In this document: in pieces, positions 7,871-15,621 of the stretch
Position numbering within the stretch: the first letter of the stretch is position 1
Layout: every line of letters starts with the position of its first letter
Assembly (NCBI GenBank): GCA_021790475.1
Contig: JAJYDU010000011.1
Location: forward strand, 1 to 32,952
DNA length: 32,952 nucleotides
DNA from: Planctomycetota bacterium
Lineage (GTDB): Bacteria; Planctomycetota; Phycisphaerae; WQYP01
Direction of reading: 5' to 3'
Program-made: the position numbers and the translations under genes
The notes under the pieces: model-generated
Told to the model about the DNA's origin: nothing
Seen by the model: only the letters and a program-made list of their open reading frames with translations
Database searches by the model: none

Positions 7871-8599
7871 TCATCGCCCGGCCAATTCCCTTTGCAGCGA
7901 CGCCAGCTCCCGCCGTAGAACCTTCATCGGCAGCCCCACCACATTGGAAAATTCTCCGGATAACAGCTCCACAAACGGATCACCATGATCCTGGATGCCG
8001 TACGCCCCCGCCTTGCCGCGCCATAGTCCGGAATCCAGGTATTCTTCCAGCTCTCGATTGCTCCACCGGCGCATCCGGCAAACGGATATCGCCGTGGCGA
8101 TGCGGCAAACCGAACCAGCCAGCAAAGCCAGTCCGGTGACCACCTCATGGTTTCTTCCGGCCAGGCGCAGAAGAATATCACGCGCCGCGGCGCGGTGGGA
8201 GGCCTTGTTGATGATCCGTCCGTCGAGCACGACGAGCGTATCGGCGCCGAGCACAATCGCCGGCCGGCGGAGACATTCCTGAACCGCCCGCGCCTTGGCG
8301 AAAGCGAGGCACGCCGGCCAGAGGCGCAACGGTACTCCGGCGGGGCGCCGGGCGGGTTCCGGCGCCGGGCTGGGAAACACCCGCGGCGACCAACCCGCCT
8401 GGCGCAGCAACTCGGCCCGGCGCGGCGAGCCGCTGGCCAGAACCAGCGGCCACGCGGCGCCGGCCGGCGAAGCGGCTTTACCCCGCCGCCGCGGGGGCGG
8501 GAGAGAAGACGGGCCGGGTCCGGCCGCCGGGGAAATTATTTTTGTTGTCATATTCATAAATATATTTATTCTTGAAGAACTTTCTCCACCATCCGCCAT
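7871..8599 (-). CDS. Maf-family nucleoside triphosphate pyrophosphatase
   Basis: Maf/YhdE-family enzymes hydrolyse non-canonical or selected nucleoside triphosphates to monophosphates, a housecleaning role. Signature stretches are LVLASGSPRRAELLRQAG (phosphate-binding), LGADTLVVLDGRIINK (catalytic Asp region), GKAGAYGIQD and SGEFSNVVGLP. The family is usually about 190-200 residues; this ORF gives 242 because of a roughly 50-residue low-complexity leader rich in Pro, Ala and Arg. ATG 8599 has GGAG 5 bases upstream but overlaps the end of the glycosyltransferase gene by 34 bases. ATG 8557 or 8551, just after that stop, are alternatives without a clear ribosome binding site. It is the last gene of a dusB-GT9-maf operon. 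Confidence 0.9.
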   Translation of the reverse strand: MADGGESSSRINIFMNMTTKIISPAAGPGPSSLPPPRRRGKAASPAGAAWPLVLASGSPRRAELLRQAGWSPRVFPSPAPEPARRPAGVPLRLWPACLAFAKARAVQECLRRPAIVLGADTLVVLDGRIINKASHRAAARDILLRLAGRNHEVVTGLALLAGSVCRIATAISVCRMRRWSNRELEEYLDSGLWRGKAGAYGIQDHGDPFVELLSGEFSNVVGLPMKVLRRELASLQRELAGR

Positions 8600-9594
8600 A
8601 CTCTCTCCACGGGCAGCATCGCGAGGGTTTTCGATCGATCCGCCGCCGCCGCCCGGAAGTCGCCCGTTTCATCGAATCGCAGCACGTGATCCATTTGTCC
8701 ATAAGGACCGACCGAAACCGGATCAGTCGGTCCATACAGTCCCACCAGCGGCCGTTCCAGAGCCGCTGCCACGTGCAATGGTCCGCTGTCGTTGCCGATC
8801 ACGATCCGGCAAAGCGAGAGCAATGCGACCATTTCGGCCAGAGTGGTTTGCCCCGCCAGATTCATTGCGCCGTCGATGCGATCAGCCACCTCTTGACCAA
8901 GGGACCGCTCGTCCCGGGATCCCAGAATCGCCACCGCCACGCCGGTCGCCGCCAGAAGCCGGGTGATTTGGCGGTAGCCCCGTTCCGACCATCGTTTGGC
9001 GTGCCAGCGGGCGCCGGGAATAATCGCCGCCGGCGGTCGGTCGGAAGGCAGCCGGCTTTGGATGGCGCGCAACGCCGCCGGTTGGATTGGCAAGCGGAAC
9101 CGAGCCGGTCCGCCGGGCGGCCCAACCGGGTTGAGCAAAGCCCGCATGCGCATCACGGCCGGCTCCTTTTCCCGCGCGATGGGCACGCGGTGCGTGTAGA
9201 GCCGGGTCGCACCCTCGCGCGCATCGGCGAAACCGATGCGAATCGGAGCGCCGCTGAGTTGTCCCAGCAGGGCGCTTCGCAGCAGTCCCTGGGCGTCGAT
9301 AACCATCTCATAGCGACGGCGCCGCAGCGCGCCGATCAGCGACCATAGTTCGCCCGTCGCGCGAGGATTGATCCACCAGCGGGCCAGCGCGGCGCGATCA
9401 AAAAAAATCAACTCGTCCAGCGCGTCGTGATTTCTCACCAGGTCCGCCAGGGCCGGATGAATCAGCCAGTCGATACGACCGGCGGGATATAGCGCCTGCA
9501 GATCGCATAGCAGGGGCAGCGTGGCGGCGATGTCGCCCAGCGAACTCGGTTTGATAATCAGTATGCGCCGCGGTGCAGCCGGTATGGCGGGCAT
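8566..9594 (-). CDS. Glycosyltransferase family 9 (heptosyltransferase-like)
   Basis: 342-residue GT9-family protein, the family that transfers ADP-heptose or related sugars to lipopolysaccharide core at the cytoplasmic face of the inner membrane. It opens with RILIIKPSSLGDIAATLPL, the classic GT9 first strand and helix. The donor-binding domain carries PGARWHAKRW and the hallmark GNDSGPLHVAAAL followed by VGLYGPTDP. I chose ATG 9594, which has GAAGGAAGG just upstream and lies 11 bases after the dihydrouridine synthase stop. The ORF track's 9669 start adds 25 arginine-rich residues that overlap the upstream gene. The protein supports a lipopolysaccharide-type outer membrane in this organism. 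The acceptor sugar is not readable. Confidence 0.9.
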   Translation of the reverse strand: MPAIPAAPRRILIIKPSSLGDIAATLPLLCDLQALYPAGRIDWLIHPALADLVRNHDALDELIFFDRAALARWWINPRATGELWSLIGALRRRRYEMVIDAQGLLRSALLGQLSGAPIRIGFADAREGATRLYTHRVPIAREKEPAVMRMRALLNPVGPPGGPARFRLPIQPAALRAIQSRLPSDRPPAAIIPGARWHAKRWSERGYRQITRLLAATGVAVAILGSRDERSLGQEVADRIDGAMNLAGQTTLAEMVALLSLCRIVIGNDSGPLHVAAALERPLVGLYGPTDPVSVGPYGQMDHVLRFDETGDFRAAAADRSKTLAMLPVERVWRMVEKVLQE

Positions 9595-9605
9595 GAAGCC
9601 TTCCT

Positions 9606-10736
9606 TCAACCCCGTACCTCGCCGTCGTCTTCGAGGTCGTGGCAAGAGTCCCGGCCGGCGGGAACGCACAGAGCCGGGCGACCCGGTCCGTCCGAACCAT
9701 AGTGCCTTTGCAACACGCCCAACCAGTCCGCCGGGGATTGAACGCCGATGAATTCCCGCCGGACCTCGGCTTCGTTCGGGTGCAGCCGGGCATATTGGAT
9801 GGCGATTTTCCTCATCCGTCGCGAAGTCTGTTCCTGACCATAAATCGGGATTGCCAGGTGGAAGTGTTCGAGTAACGCCTCGCGCTGTTCATGGATGCGC
9901 GGCGGCGGAAGCGGCCGATTCTCCATCAAGGCGGCGAATTCGCGGAATATCCAGGGATTGCCGATCGCCCCGCGCGCGATCCATACGCCGTCCACGCCCG
10001 TGTACCGGTACATCCGCAGCGCGTCCTGGGCGGTAAACACGTCGCCGCTGCCCCAAAGCGGTACATCCGGACAGCGGCTTTTAAGACGCCGCAGAAAATC
10101 CCAATCCGCCCGGCCCGTATATTTCTGCCGCACGCTGCGGCCATGCACGGCGATCGCCGCAAACTCCAGCCGCACCGCCTCCTCGAAAATCATCGCAAAC
10201 GATTCGCCCGCCTGGGGGGAATCGTCAAGTCCCCGCCGCAGCTTGAGCGTCAGCGGACCGGGCGTTGCATCCCTCACCCGCCGCATGATCGCCAGCGCCT
10301 GGTCCGGTTCGCTTAAGAGATAACCGCCGCGGCAACGTCCCATCACTTTGCGCACCGGGCAGGCGAAATTCAGATCAATTCCATCAAAACCGGCGTCCAG
10401 AAGAATTTGCGCCGCCCGCGCCAGTTCGTCCGCTTCGCTGCCCATCAACTGCCCCGCCACGGGGTGGTCTTCTTCGCAAAGTACCACCCCTTTTTCTCTG
10501 CCCCGCCCGCCCGCCAGCAACACCCGGTCCAGCAGCGCTTCGCTCACCGCATAGGGACAGCCCCGGCGTCGCGCCACCACGCGCATAGCCATATCGCTGT
10601 AACCGGCCAACCCCGCCTGCATCGCCGGAGGAACCAGGCCAAATGGGCCTATGTGGCAGGTGCGGAAACCGGCCTGGGCGCCGGCGTTCGTGCCCCGGGA
10701 CACGGTTTCTTGAAAATTCTCTGTGTCCACGATCAT
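9606..10736 (-). CDS. tRNA-dihydrouridine synthase, DusB-like
   Basis: FMN-dependent enzyme that reduces uridine to dihydrouridine in the tRNA D loop. The 376-residue protein has a TIM barrel with the opening LVPPAMQAGLAGYSDMAMR, the active-site segment GIDLNFACPVRKVMGRCRGG (Cys is the general acid), AVHGRSVRQKYTGRADW, GSGDVFTAQDA and VWIARGAIGNPWIF. These are the usual Dus signatures, closest in pattern to DusB. The C-terminal helical domain extends to about 345, then a short acidic tail. GGTGAG lies 5 bases upstream of ATG 10736. It is the first gene of the operon with the GT9 and maf genes and is divergent from the alpha/beta hydrolase across about 74 bases. Confidence 0.92.
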   Translation of the reverse strand: MIVDTENFQETVSRGTNAGAQAGFRTCHIGPFGLVPPAMQAGLAGYSDMAMRVVARRRGCPYAVSEALLDRVLLAGGRGREKGVVLCEEDHPVAGQLMGSEADELARAAQILLDAGFDGIDLNFACPVRKVMGRCRGGYLLSEPDQALAIMRRVRDATPGPLTLKLRRGLDDSPQAGESFAMIFEEAVRLEFAAIAVHGRSVRQKYTGRADWDFLRRLKSRCPDVPLWGSGDVFTAQDALRMYRYTGVDGVWIARGAIGNPWIFREFAALMENRPLPPPRIHEQREALLEHFHLAIPIYGQEQTSRRMRKIAIQYARLHPNEAEVRREFIGVQSPADWLGVLQRHYGSDGPGRPALCVPAGRDSCHDLEDDGEVRG

Positions 10737-10810
10737 CCATTCTCACCGCGCATGACAACGGTTGGTAATGTACCATGCGCCGCGACGGAAAAGAATCTGG
10801 AGAAAGCGGC

Positions 10811-11554
10811 ATGTCCTCACCCCAAACCATCCTGCTCATCCACGGTTTTCCCCTGGATTCGCGTATGTGGACGCCGCAACGATCCGCACTGGAGGCGGTT
10901 GGGTATCGCGTGTTAACGCCCGATTTGCCGGGATTCGGCCGGCGTAAACCATGGCCAATGGAAAATTGCTCCATGGAGTCGTTCGCCGATGACATCTATC
11001 GCCTCCTTCTGGCCGATGCCGGCGGTCGTGCGGCGGTGGGAGGCTTTTCCATGGGTGGCTACGTGCTGCTGGCGCTGTTGCGCCGCCATCCCGACGTGGT
11101 TACCGCAATTATGTTGATGGATACCCATGCCGCCGCCGATACGCCCCCGGCACGCGAAAATCGTCACGAAATGATTCGCGCCGTTCAGGAGCGTGGAGTC
11201 CAACCCGTTGGAGCCGCCATGGTTCCCCGCCTGCTTTCTTCCGCCGCGCCGGTGGAACTTCGCCGGGATATTTCCGCAATCATTGGCGCCCAGAGTTCCG
11301 TCGGGATCATCAACGCCCAGGCGGCCATGGCCCGTCGCGGCGACCATACCGATCTTCTCCGGCAATTGCGCGTGCCGGCACTTGTGGTCGTCGGACAGGA
11401 AGACGTCATTACGCCGCCGGCGACGGCCCGCGCCATGTGCGATAAAATTCCCGCCGGCCGGCTGGTGGAAATACCGGGCGCCGGCCATCTGGCGAATCTC
11501 GAGGCGCCCGCGGCGGTTAACAACGCACTCGTGGAATTCCTCCGCGTTCTGTAA
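10811..11554 (+). CDS. Alpha/beta-fold hydrolase
   Basis: 247-residue single-domain hydrolase. Oxyanion segment LLIHGFPLDSRMW is at 8-20, the nucleophile elbow GFSMGG has Ser80, the acid is probably Asp198 in GQEDVITPP, and the base is His226 in PGAGHLANLEAP, so the triad is complete. No signal peptide, so it should be cytoplasmic. The lid region (about 110-165) gives no substrate clue; esterases, lactonases and C-C hydrolases all share this pattern. I chose ATG 10811, which has GGAG 8 bases upstream. The ORF track start at 10775 would overlap the divergent promoter region and adds an unlikely charged leader. It appears monocistronic. Confidence 0.88.
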   Translation: MSSPQTILLIHGFPLDSRMWTPQRSALEAVGYRVLTPDLPGFGRRKPWPMENCSMESFADDIYRLLLADAGGRAAVGGFSMGGYVLLALLRRHPDVVTAIMLMDTHAAADTPPARENRHEMIRAVQERGVQPVGAAMVPRLLSSAAPVELRRDISAIIGAQSSVGIINAQAAMARRGDHTDLLRQLRVPALVVVGQEDVITPPATARAMCDKIPAGRLVEIPGAGHLANLEAPAAVNNALVEFLRVL

Positions 11555-12002
11555 AGAGTGGCAATTTTTTCGGGAACAATCGCACACGCGGCGGAGCGCC
11601 CGACCGCGCCGCCTTGGTATCCCCCTATTTTCACCCCCTTGACTTTCTTAGAAGAGACACGGTGACGGTTTTAAACCGCCAAGACGCCAAGGAATATTTT
11701 GGGAACCGCCGGAACACGTTTTAGCCATAAGCCCTGGCCCGCGCGTGGCCGACGTGTTCACGCGGCAATGCGTCGAGTTTTTCGGCATGATCGGCACCCC
11801 TTCGCGTTATTTTCCGCCCGCCCTATTATATTTGTTTTGGTCGCACTCGCCCCTGCGCGCCAGGCTCACAACACAGGATGAACATCTGGATGCCACGGGC
11901 AATTTCCATGCGTCTAACCGGCGAGCCGGCGGGTTTATCCCGCCGGGCTTATCGCCGGCCTGTACACCGTATTGACAATACTATGCGTCCCCCCCGCGGA
12001 AC
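11555..12002. other. Gene-free region between convergent genes
   Basis: About 450 bases between the hydrolase stop and the stop of the DUF1573 gene on the other strand. The ORFs here are short and have no protein-like features. It holds AACCGCCAAGACGCCAAGG near 11672-11690, which resembles a widespread short extragenic motif, and the long hairpin annotated separately at 11918-11958. A CCGC-rich inverted repeat near 11590-11613 could be a weak terminator of the hydrolase gene but lacks a T run. Confidence 0.6.
11918..11958. terminator. Long GC-rich hairpin downstream of the DUF1573 cluster, possible terminator
   Basis: Outer arms CCGGCGA/TCGCCGG (11918-11924 and 11952-11958) enclose an inner stem CCGGCGGG-TTTAT-CCCGCCGG (11926-11946). 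The structure lies 45 bases beyond the stop of the minus-strand cluster and between convergent genes, as expected for a shared terminator. There is no T run on either side, so it may instead be an RNA-stabilising structure or a repeat element. Confidence 0.4.
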
Positions 12003-13079
12003 TCATTGCCCGGCACGGATGGCGGCGGGAAACTCGCCAACAATCGGGATCGTCAAACGATGTACCCCGTCACCGCTGTAGGTTACTATAACTGAGGACG
12101 CAATGAAGCCCGCGCCAGTTCTCGGTTTGATTAAAATCGCCAAGCCGGTCTGCGACCAGGCGATCACGGTGATCGAACGACTTCGCGCATGTACGGCGAC
12201 GATTCGCGGGTGCAAATAGGGCTCGAAGACGAACGCAAACCCGGCTCGGAGAATTCCGCTGTGGAAACGCCCGGGGCCGAAGATGAGCGACCCCGGCGTA
12301 ACGGCCAGCGATTTTTCCGGTTGCCCACACACCACAAGGGGGTCGCTAAACCGGCGAAGGATGCCGCGCGCCTCTTGCTGTGTGCCAACAACCCGTAATG
12401 TGGACGTTTGGGGAAAATCAGGCAGGTTCGGGCGCAAGGTGACCCTTACCTTGCCGAACTTACCTGGCGGCACAAGTAACCGCGTCCGTCTCACCGAGAA
12501 AAAGCTGCCGTCCACGCGCGGGACGACGATCCGCATCGGCCACGCCGTCGCATTGCTAATGAGCGCGAAGCTGGAAGGCGTCTTCCCAGATCCAGGAGTG
12601 AATGGGATGGTGCAAGAGCCCACGCCCAGCCCCGGTTCGACTGTGGCCGAAAATGTTCCGGCCAACAACACTTGGTCAGCCAGGCGCTTGGGCCGCATGT
12701 CGGAGACTGTGAATCCCCTGGCGTAATCGCCGGGGCCTGGTAGCGATCCCGAGTCGAAGGCTATAACCGCGCTCGTTGAGCGTCCCGGGGGTAGCATGGT
12801 TTTGTTCACAAGAACCGAAGTACAACTGCAACTCACGGCGGAGGTCAGGTGTAACTCCCTGCCCGTCTTGTTTACCAGAGTATATCTGCGCCTGACTGTT
12901 TGCCCCATTGCGATTTCAGGGAACCGGAAAGCTACCCTACTGATCGCTTTGTTCGTTAAGTATATCGGCGGGCGGCCGGCATGGCGGCTAAACCAGCGCC
13001 ACGCAACTATAATAATAACCAGTGCGCCGATTGTCACGAACGCAAGCAGGTATATGTAAGTAATTGCCTTGAATTTCAT
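12003..13079 (-). CDS. Membrane-anchored DUF1573-type protein
   Basis: 358 residues with an N-terminal membrane segment (about 8-28, LLAFVTIGALVIIIVAW), so the rest should be periplasmic. Residues about 48-130 match the DUF1573 pattern: F..I..G, then YTLVNKTGRELHLTSAVSCSCTSV, then an LPPGRS turn; the SCSCT stretch corresponds to the SCGCT commonly seen in the family. Further beta-rich segments follow, likely Ig-like. DUF1573 has no established biochemical role. The ATG at 13079 has AAGGA about 5 bases upstream. It is the last gene of the minus-strand cluster, 83 bases after the preceding gene. A second DUF1573 protein is encoded three genes upstream. Confidence 0.8.
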   Translation of the reverse strand: MKFKAITYIYLLAFVTIGALVIIIVAWRWFSRHAGRPPIYLTNKAISRVAFRFPEIAMGQTVRRRYTLVNKTGRELHLTSAVSCSCTSVLVNKTMLPPGRSTSAVIAFDSGSLPGPGDYARGFTVSDMRPKRLADQVLLAGTFSATVEPGLGVGSCTIPFTPGSGKTPSSFALISNATAWPMRIVVPRVDGSFFSVRRTRLLVPPGKFGKVRVTLRPNLPDFPQTSTLRVVGTQQEARGILRRFSDPLVVCGQPEKSLAVTPGSLIFGPGRFHSGILRAGFAFVFEPYLHPRIVAVHARSRSITVIAWSQTGLAILIKPRTGAGFIASSVIVTYSGDGVHRLTIPIVGEFPAAIRAGQ

Positions 13080-13162
13080 AGTCTATCCTTGTCTCTTATT
13101 GAACCACAGTCCATGGCGCGGCTCCCCGATGGGACACGGCAAAAGATCATCGCCAGGCGATC

Positions 13163-14206
13163 CTACCTGGCGGCGGCGGGTGTATTGTGGCCGAGCGGAA
13201 CATTGGGATTTTTATATCCATAAAAGTAGTCATGCGGTGGTACATGCCTACTGTCCTCGATAAAACTCCCATAGTTCGGCACGTAAACAAACGTCTTTGA
13301 CGGCAATCTGGGATTAATTCGGACGCGGTGGAACCTCATCACGTACATAGACTTCAATTTGTACGGGGAAAACTGCCATTCCCGTTTCGTGATCAGCCGG
13401 GGAAAATAATGCCCATGGCCGTCGCTGGAAAAATGCCGCTCTATTAAATCGAAGACCAATTTATTTTCCCCTCCGAACTGGACGAATACTTGCGTCCGGA
13501 GTATCTCCAGGCCCTTCCGCAGGCGTATCATGTAAACCAGGCGGAAGGAATAGAGGGGATACGGGAGGGACTTCCGCGATTTGTATACCACGACATAGGT
13601 GTGCCCCGGTTCGGGCGTAATTGACTTGAACTTAAAAAGTGCCGCCCAGGGCGTTCCGGGAACAAACGGCCCCACGCGCACTTTCAACTTCCACGCCGAG
13701 AAAGCGATCATCGCTTTCTTCAGGGATTGCAGGCCGAAGATAGAGAGGTAGCCAACATCCGGGATGCCAAGCCAATACCCAGGGCGGGTCAGCGTGACAT
13801 TCCAAGCGTTAGGACGGCCAGAAACGTAATCGGCCTGGGCGAACCATTCCTTCTTATCGTTGCGGACCCAGACGTTCACGGACGGCCGGTTCGGGTTCGG
13901 AATTTTTCCCGGGCCAACACGATCAGGGCCAACAAGGGATGCTCGGACGAGATTGTGCGGAATGTCCCATTGAAGGTGAACTTCGGCGGTGTAAGGGTCG
14001 GACACTCCGTACCATCCGTTGCCTACCCCGTATGTGTAGGTAAATCGCGCGCTAATGCTGTGAACCGCGTTGCGCGTGGCAGCAAGCATCGCCGCGACCT
14101 CGTGGGCCGTGGGAAGGGGGGGCTGTATGGTCTTGGCAGCGCGTGATCCGGGGATGGACGGCATTAACAGCGCCGTGACTGTGAGGATTCCGAAATAGCG
14201 ATTCAT
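13163..14206 (-). CDS. Secreted protein, possibly LolA-like, with its own internal start
   Basis: 347 residues beginning MNRYFGILTVTALLMPSIPG, a good signal peptide with likely cleavage near GSRA/AK. AGGAG sits 7 bases before this ATG, strong support for independent initiation inside the longer frame. The mature part starts with a helix (HEVAAMLAATRNAVHSI) followed by many long beta strands, similar in outline to LolA/outer-membrane lipoprotein-sorting folds; I do not see a decisive family signature. A second protein of similar outline lies upstream in the cluster (15609-16841). Probably periplasmic or surface-associated; function unknown. Confidence 0.6.
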   Translation of the reverse strand: MNRYFGILTVTALLMPSIPGSRAAKTIQPPLPTAHEVAAMLAATRNAVHSISARFTYTYGVGNGWYGVSDPYTAEVHLQWDIPHNLVRASLVGPDRVGPGKIPNPNRPSVNVWVRNDKKEWFAQADYVSGRPNAWNVTLTRPGYWLGIPDVGYLSIFGLQSLKKAMIAFSAWKLKVRVGPFVPGTPWAALFKFKSITPEPGHTYVVVYKSRKSLPYPLYSFRLVYMIRLRKGLEILRTQVFVQFGGENKLVFDLIERHFSSDGHGHYFPRLITKREWQFSPYKLKSMYVMRFHRVRINPRLPSKTFVYVPNYGSFIEDSRHVPPHDYFYGYKNPNVPLGHNTPAAAR

Positions 14207-14797
14207 ATTGGTACTCCTGCTTTCACAACATATCCAATGAAGGGCCGCCCAGCCCATACGAACATAAGTGACAGAGTTGCCCGTGCGGGCCGCCACTGCA
14301 GGCCGGTCTGTTGCAGGCACTTTCACCGTGCCGTTGGTCGCAGCTTGATCACGTCGCAAGGCTTGCCTGCCCCGCCGGGACGAACCAATCAGCATAGCCA
14401 CCATCGCCGCATCCAGCAGGACGGTAAACCACGGGTTCACGTGCACCTGGCCAAAGCAGCCGCAGGATGCTTTTCCCGCCAGAGCTTCCCAGCAGGCATA
14501 GCCGCCAAAGAAAGCAAAGCAGCCGATTGCCGTGCGCCGGGCCGCAAGCGGCAGCGCCCCGCTGAGCAGCCAGAGTCCCAGGAAAATTTCCCAGCCGATC
14601 AATACGGGGGTGAATCCGGTTATTCCCAGCGGCGCCGGCATCGCCACCGGCGAATGAATGACCCGCCAGGCCTTCAGCCCCGCGGCCAGAAGCAACACCG
14701 CACCCGCGACAAGGACAACAGCTCTGGCCGGAGAAATCGCATCGGCACTACCCATCCGTCCCGCCATACCGGAATATGAAAAGTTTTTTCTTTTCAT
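13163..14797 (-). CDS. MauE/DoxX-type membrane domain in one reading frame with a secreted LolA-like protein
   Basis: From ATG 14797 the frame stays open for 544 residues. The first part (about 25-150) has four hydrophobic segments and the motif KASCGCFGQVHVNPWFTVLLD, typical of MauE/DoxX redox-associated membrane proteins, which support disulfide formation in exported proteins such as the methylamine dehydrogenase small subunit. About 45 polar residues follow, then a complete signal-peptide protein whose own start at 14206 has a strong ribosome binding site (separate entry). Either the gene is a real fusion, or two genes share a frame because the first lost its stop; a TGA occurs in the next frame near 14226. 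ATG 14767 is an alternative start; the TTG at 14833 is less likely. Confidence 0.65.
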   Translation of the reverse strand: MKRKNFSYSGMAGRMGSADAISPARAVVLVAGAVLLLAAGLKAWRVIHSPVAMPAPLGITGFTPVLIGWEIFLGLWLLSGALPLAARRTAIGCFAFFGGYACWEALAGKASCGCFGQVHVNPWFTVLLDAAMVAMLIGSSRRGRQALRRDQAATNGTVKVPATDRPAVAARTGNSVTYVRMGWAALHWICCESRSTNMNRYFGILTVTALLMPSIPGSRAAKTIQPPLPTAHEVAAMLAATRNAVHSISARFTYTYGVGNGWYGVSDPYTAEVHLQWDIPHNLVRASLVGPDRVGPGKIPNPNRPSVNVWVRNDKKEWFAQADYVSGRPNAWNVTLTRPGYWLGIPDVGYLSIFGLQSLKKAMIAFSAWKLKVRVGPFVPGTPWAALFKFKSITPEPGHTYVVVYKSRKSLPYPLYSFRLVYMIRLRKGLEILRTQVFVQFGGENKLVFDLIERHFSSDGHGHYFPRLITKREWQFSPYKLKSMYVMRFHRVRINPRLPSKTFVYVPNYGSFIEDSRHVPPHDYFYGYKNPNVPLGHNTPAAAR

Positions 14798-14988
14798 CCG
14801 CAATGACTCAATGTCTCGTAACGCCCGCAACAACCCGGCCCTTCACATCTACGCATACGTTCCCAAGCGAGCGCCCACTAAATACGATGGTGCACTGAAA
14901 CCGGCCAGTCGAACACAAGCAGGCACGTGCAATAGCACACGCACGACCTTATCGCGAGTCGACCGGGAAGAGCCTATCGTTCGTAGCT

Positions 14989-15621
14989 TCAACCTGCATC
15001 CGCTCCCTGGCGAAATCGCGAAATCGACACGCTTGTCGGCAATGACCGAAGCAGATCAGTCCAACCACGGATATAGAGGGATGATTCGACTTCGCCGCCG
15101 GGCGCAACATGCCCCAAATATATACTTTGTGGATATAATACTATGGGAGAATTTGAGACGGCGTCGCCACGAACAAATACCTTTAGCGACAGCCGATCCC
15201 TGTTGGATGCCGTCCGATACACGACTGCCACAGACTTGCCAAACGGGCCGAACGCTCCAGGAAATCCGCGGTAGGTGATGGAAAGTACGGCGCTGCCGCC
15301 AGGCGCCAGATTGCGCGGTGTGCAGCTTGCCGTGATGCAACTGCAACTCGGGATCACATGCTCTATCTCCACGATTCTTGCAGATTGGTTCGTCAAAGGG
15401 AAGCGGATGGTCGGGTGTTGCTGGGGGGCTATACGGCCAAAGTCGGCGAAATAGAATGCGGACAGGAGCGGACCCGCGCCGCTAGCCGACAACCCAGTGG
15501 CCGGCCACCGAATAAAACGCATCATCGCGAGAACAGCAATCCCGGCAAGCAGCACTCCAGTCACGAGCAATGCCGAAAAGGGGATCGGTCTGCCTTGTTG
15601 CTTACCAGTCAGCGTTTCCAC
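14989..15621 (-). CDS. DUF1573-type protein with N-terminal membrane segment
   Basis: 210 residues from GTG 15621, chosen because GGAGG lies 8 bases upstream; this start overlaps the end of the preceding gene by 13 bases, suggesting coupling. The ORF track's ATG at 15702 would overlap that gene by about 94 bases. A membrane segment (SALLVTGVLLAGIAVLAMM) comes first, then FADFGRIAPQQHPTIRFPL and IEHVIPSCSCITASC, the DUF1573 strand pattern with its Cys pair plus one extra Cys, then LAPGGSAVLSITYR. It is predicted to be anchored in the inner membrane and face the periplasm. It is the shorter of the two DUF1573 proteins in the cluster. The biochemical role of the family is not established. Confidence 0.82.
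   Translation of the reverse strand: METLTGKQQGRPIPFSALLVTGVLLAGIAVLAMMRFIRWPATGLSASGAGPLLSAFYFADFGRIAPQQHPTIRFPLTNQSARIVEIEHVIPSCSCITASCTPRNLAPGGSAVLSITYRGFPGAFGPFGKSVAVVYRTASNRDRLSLKVFVRGDAVSNSPIVLYPQSIYLGHVAPGGEVESSLYIRGWTDLLRSLPTSVSISRFRQGADAG

Noticed and set aside
14237-15278. Plus-strand ORFs of 180 and 206 residues opposite the MauE and DUF1573 genes
   Set aside because: Low-complexity shadows without start signals; the minus-strand frames have membrane segments, Cys motifs and ribosome binding sites.
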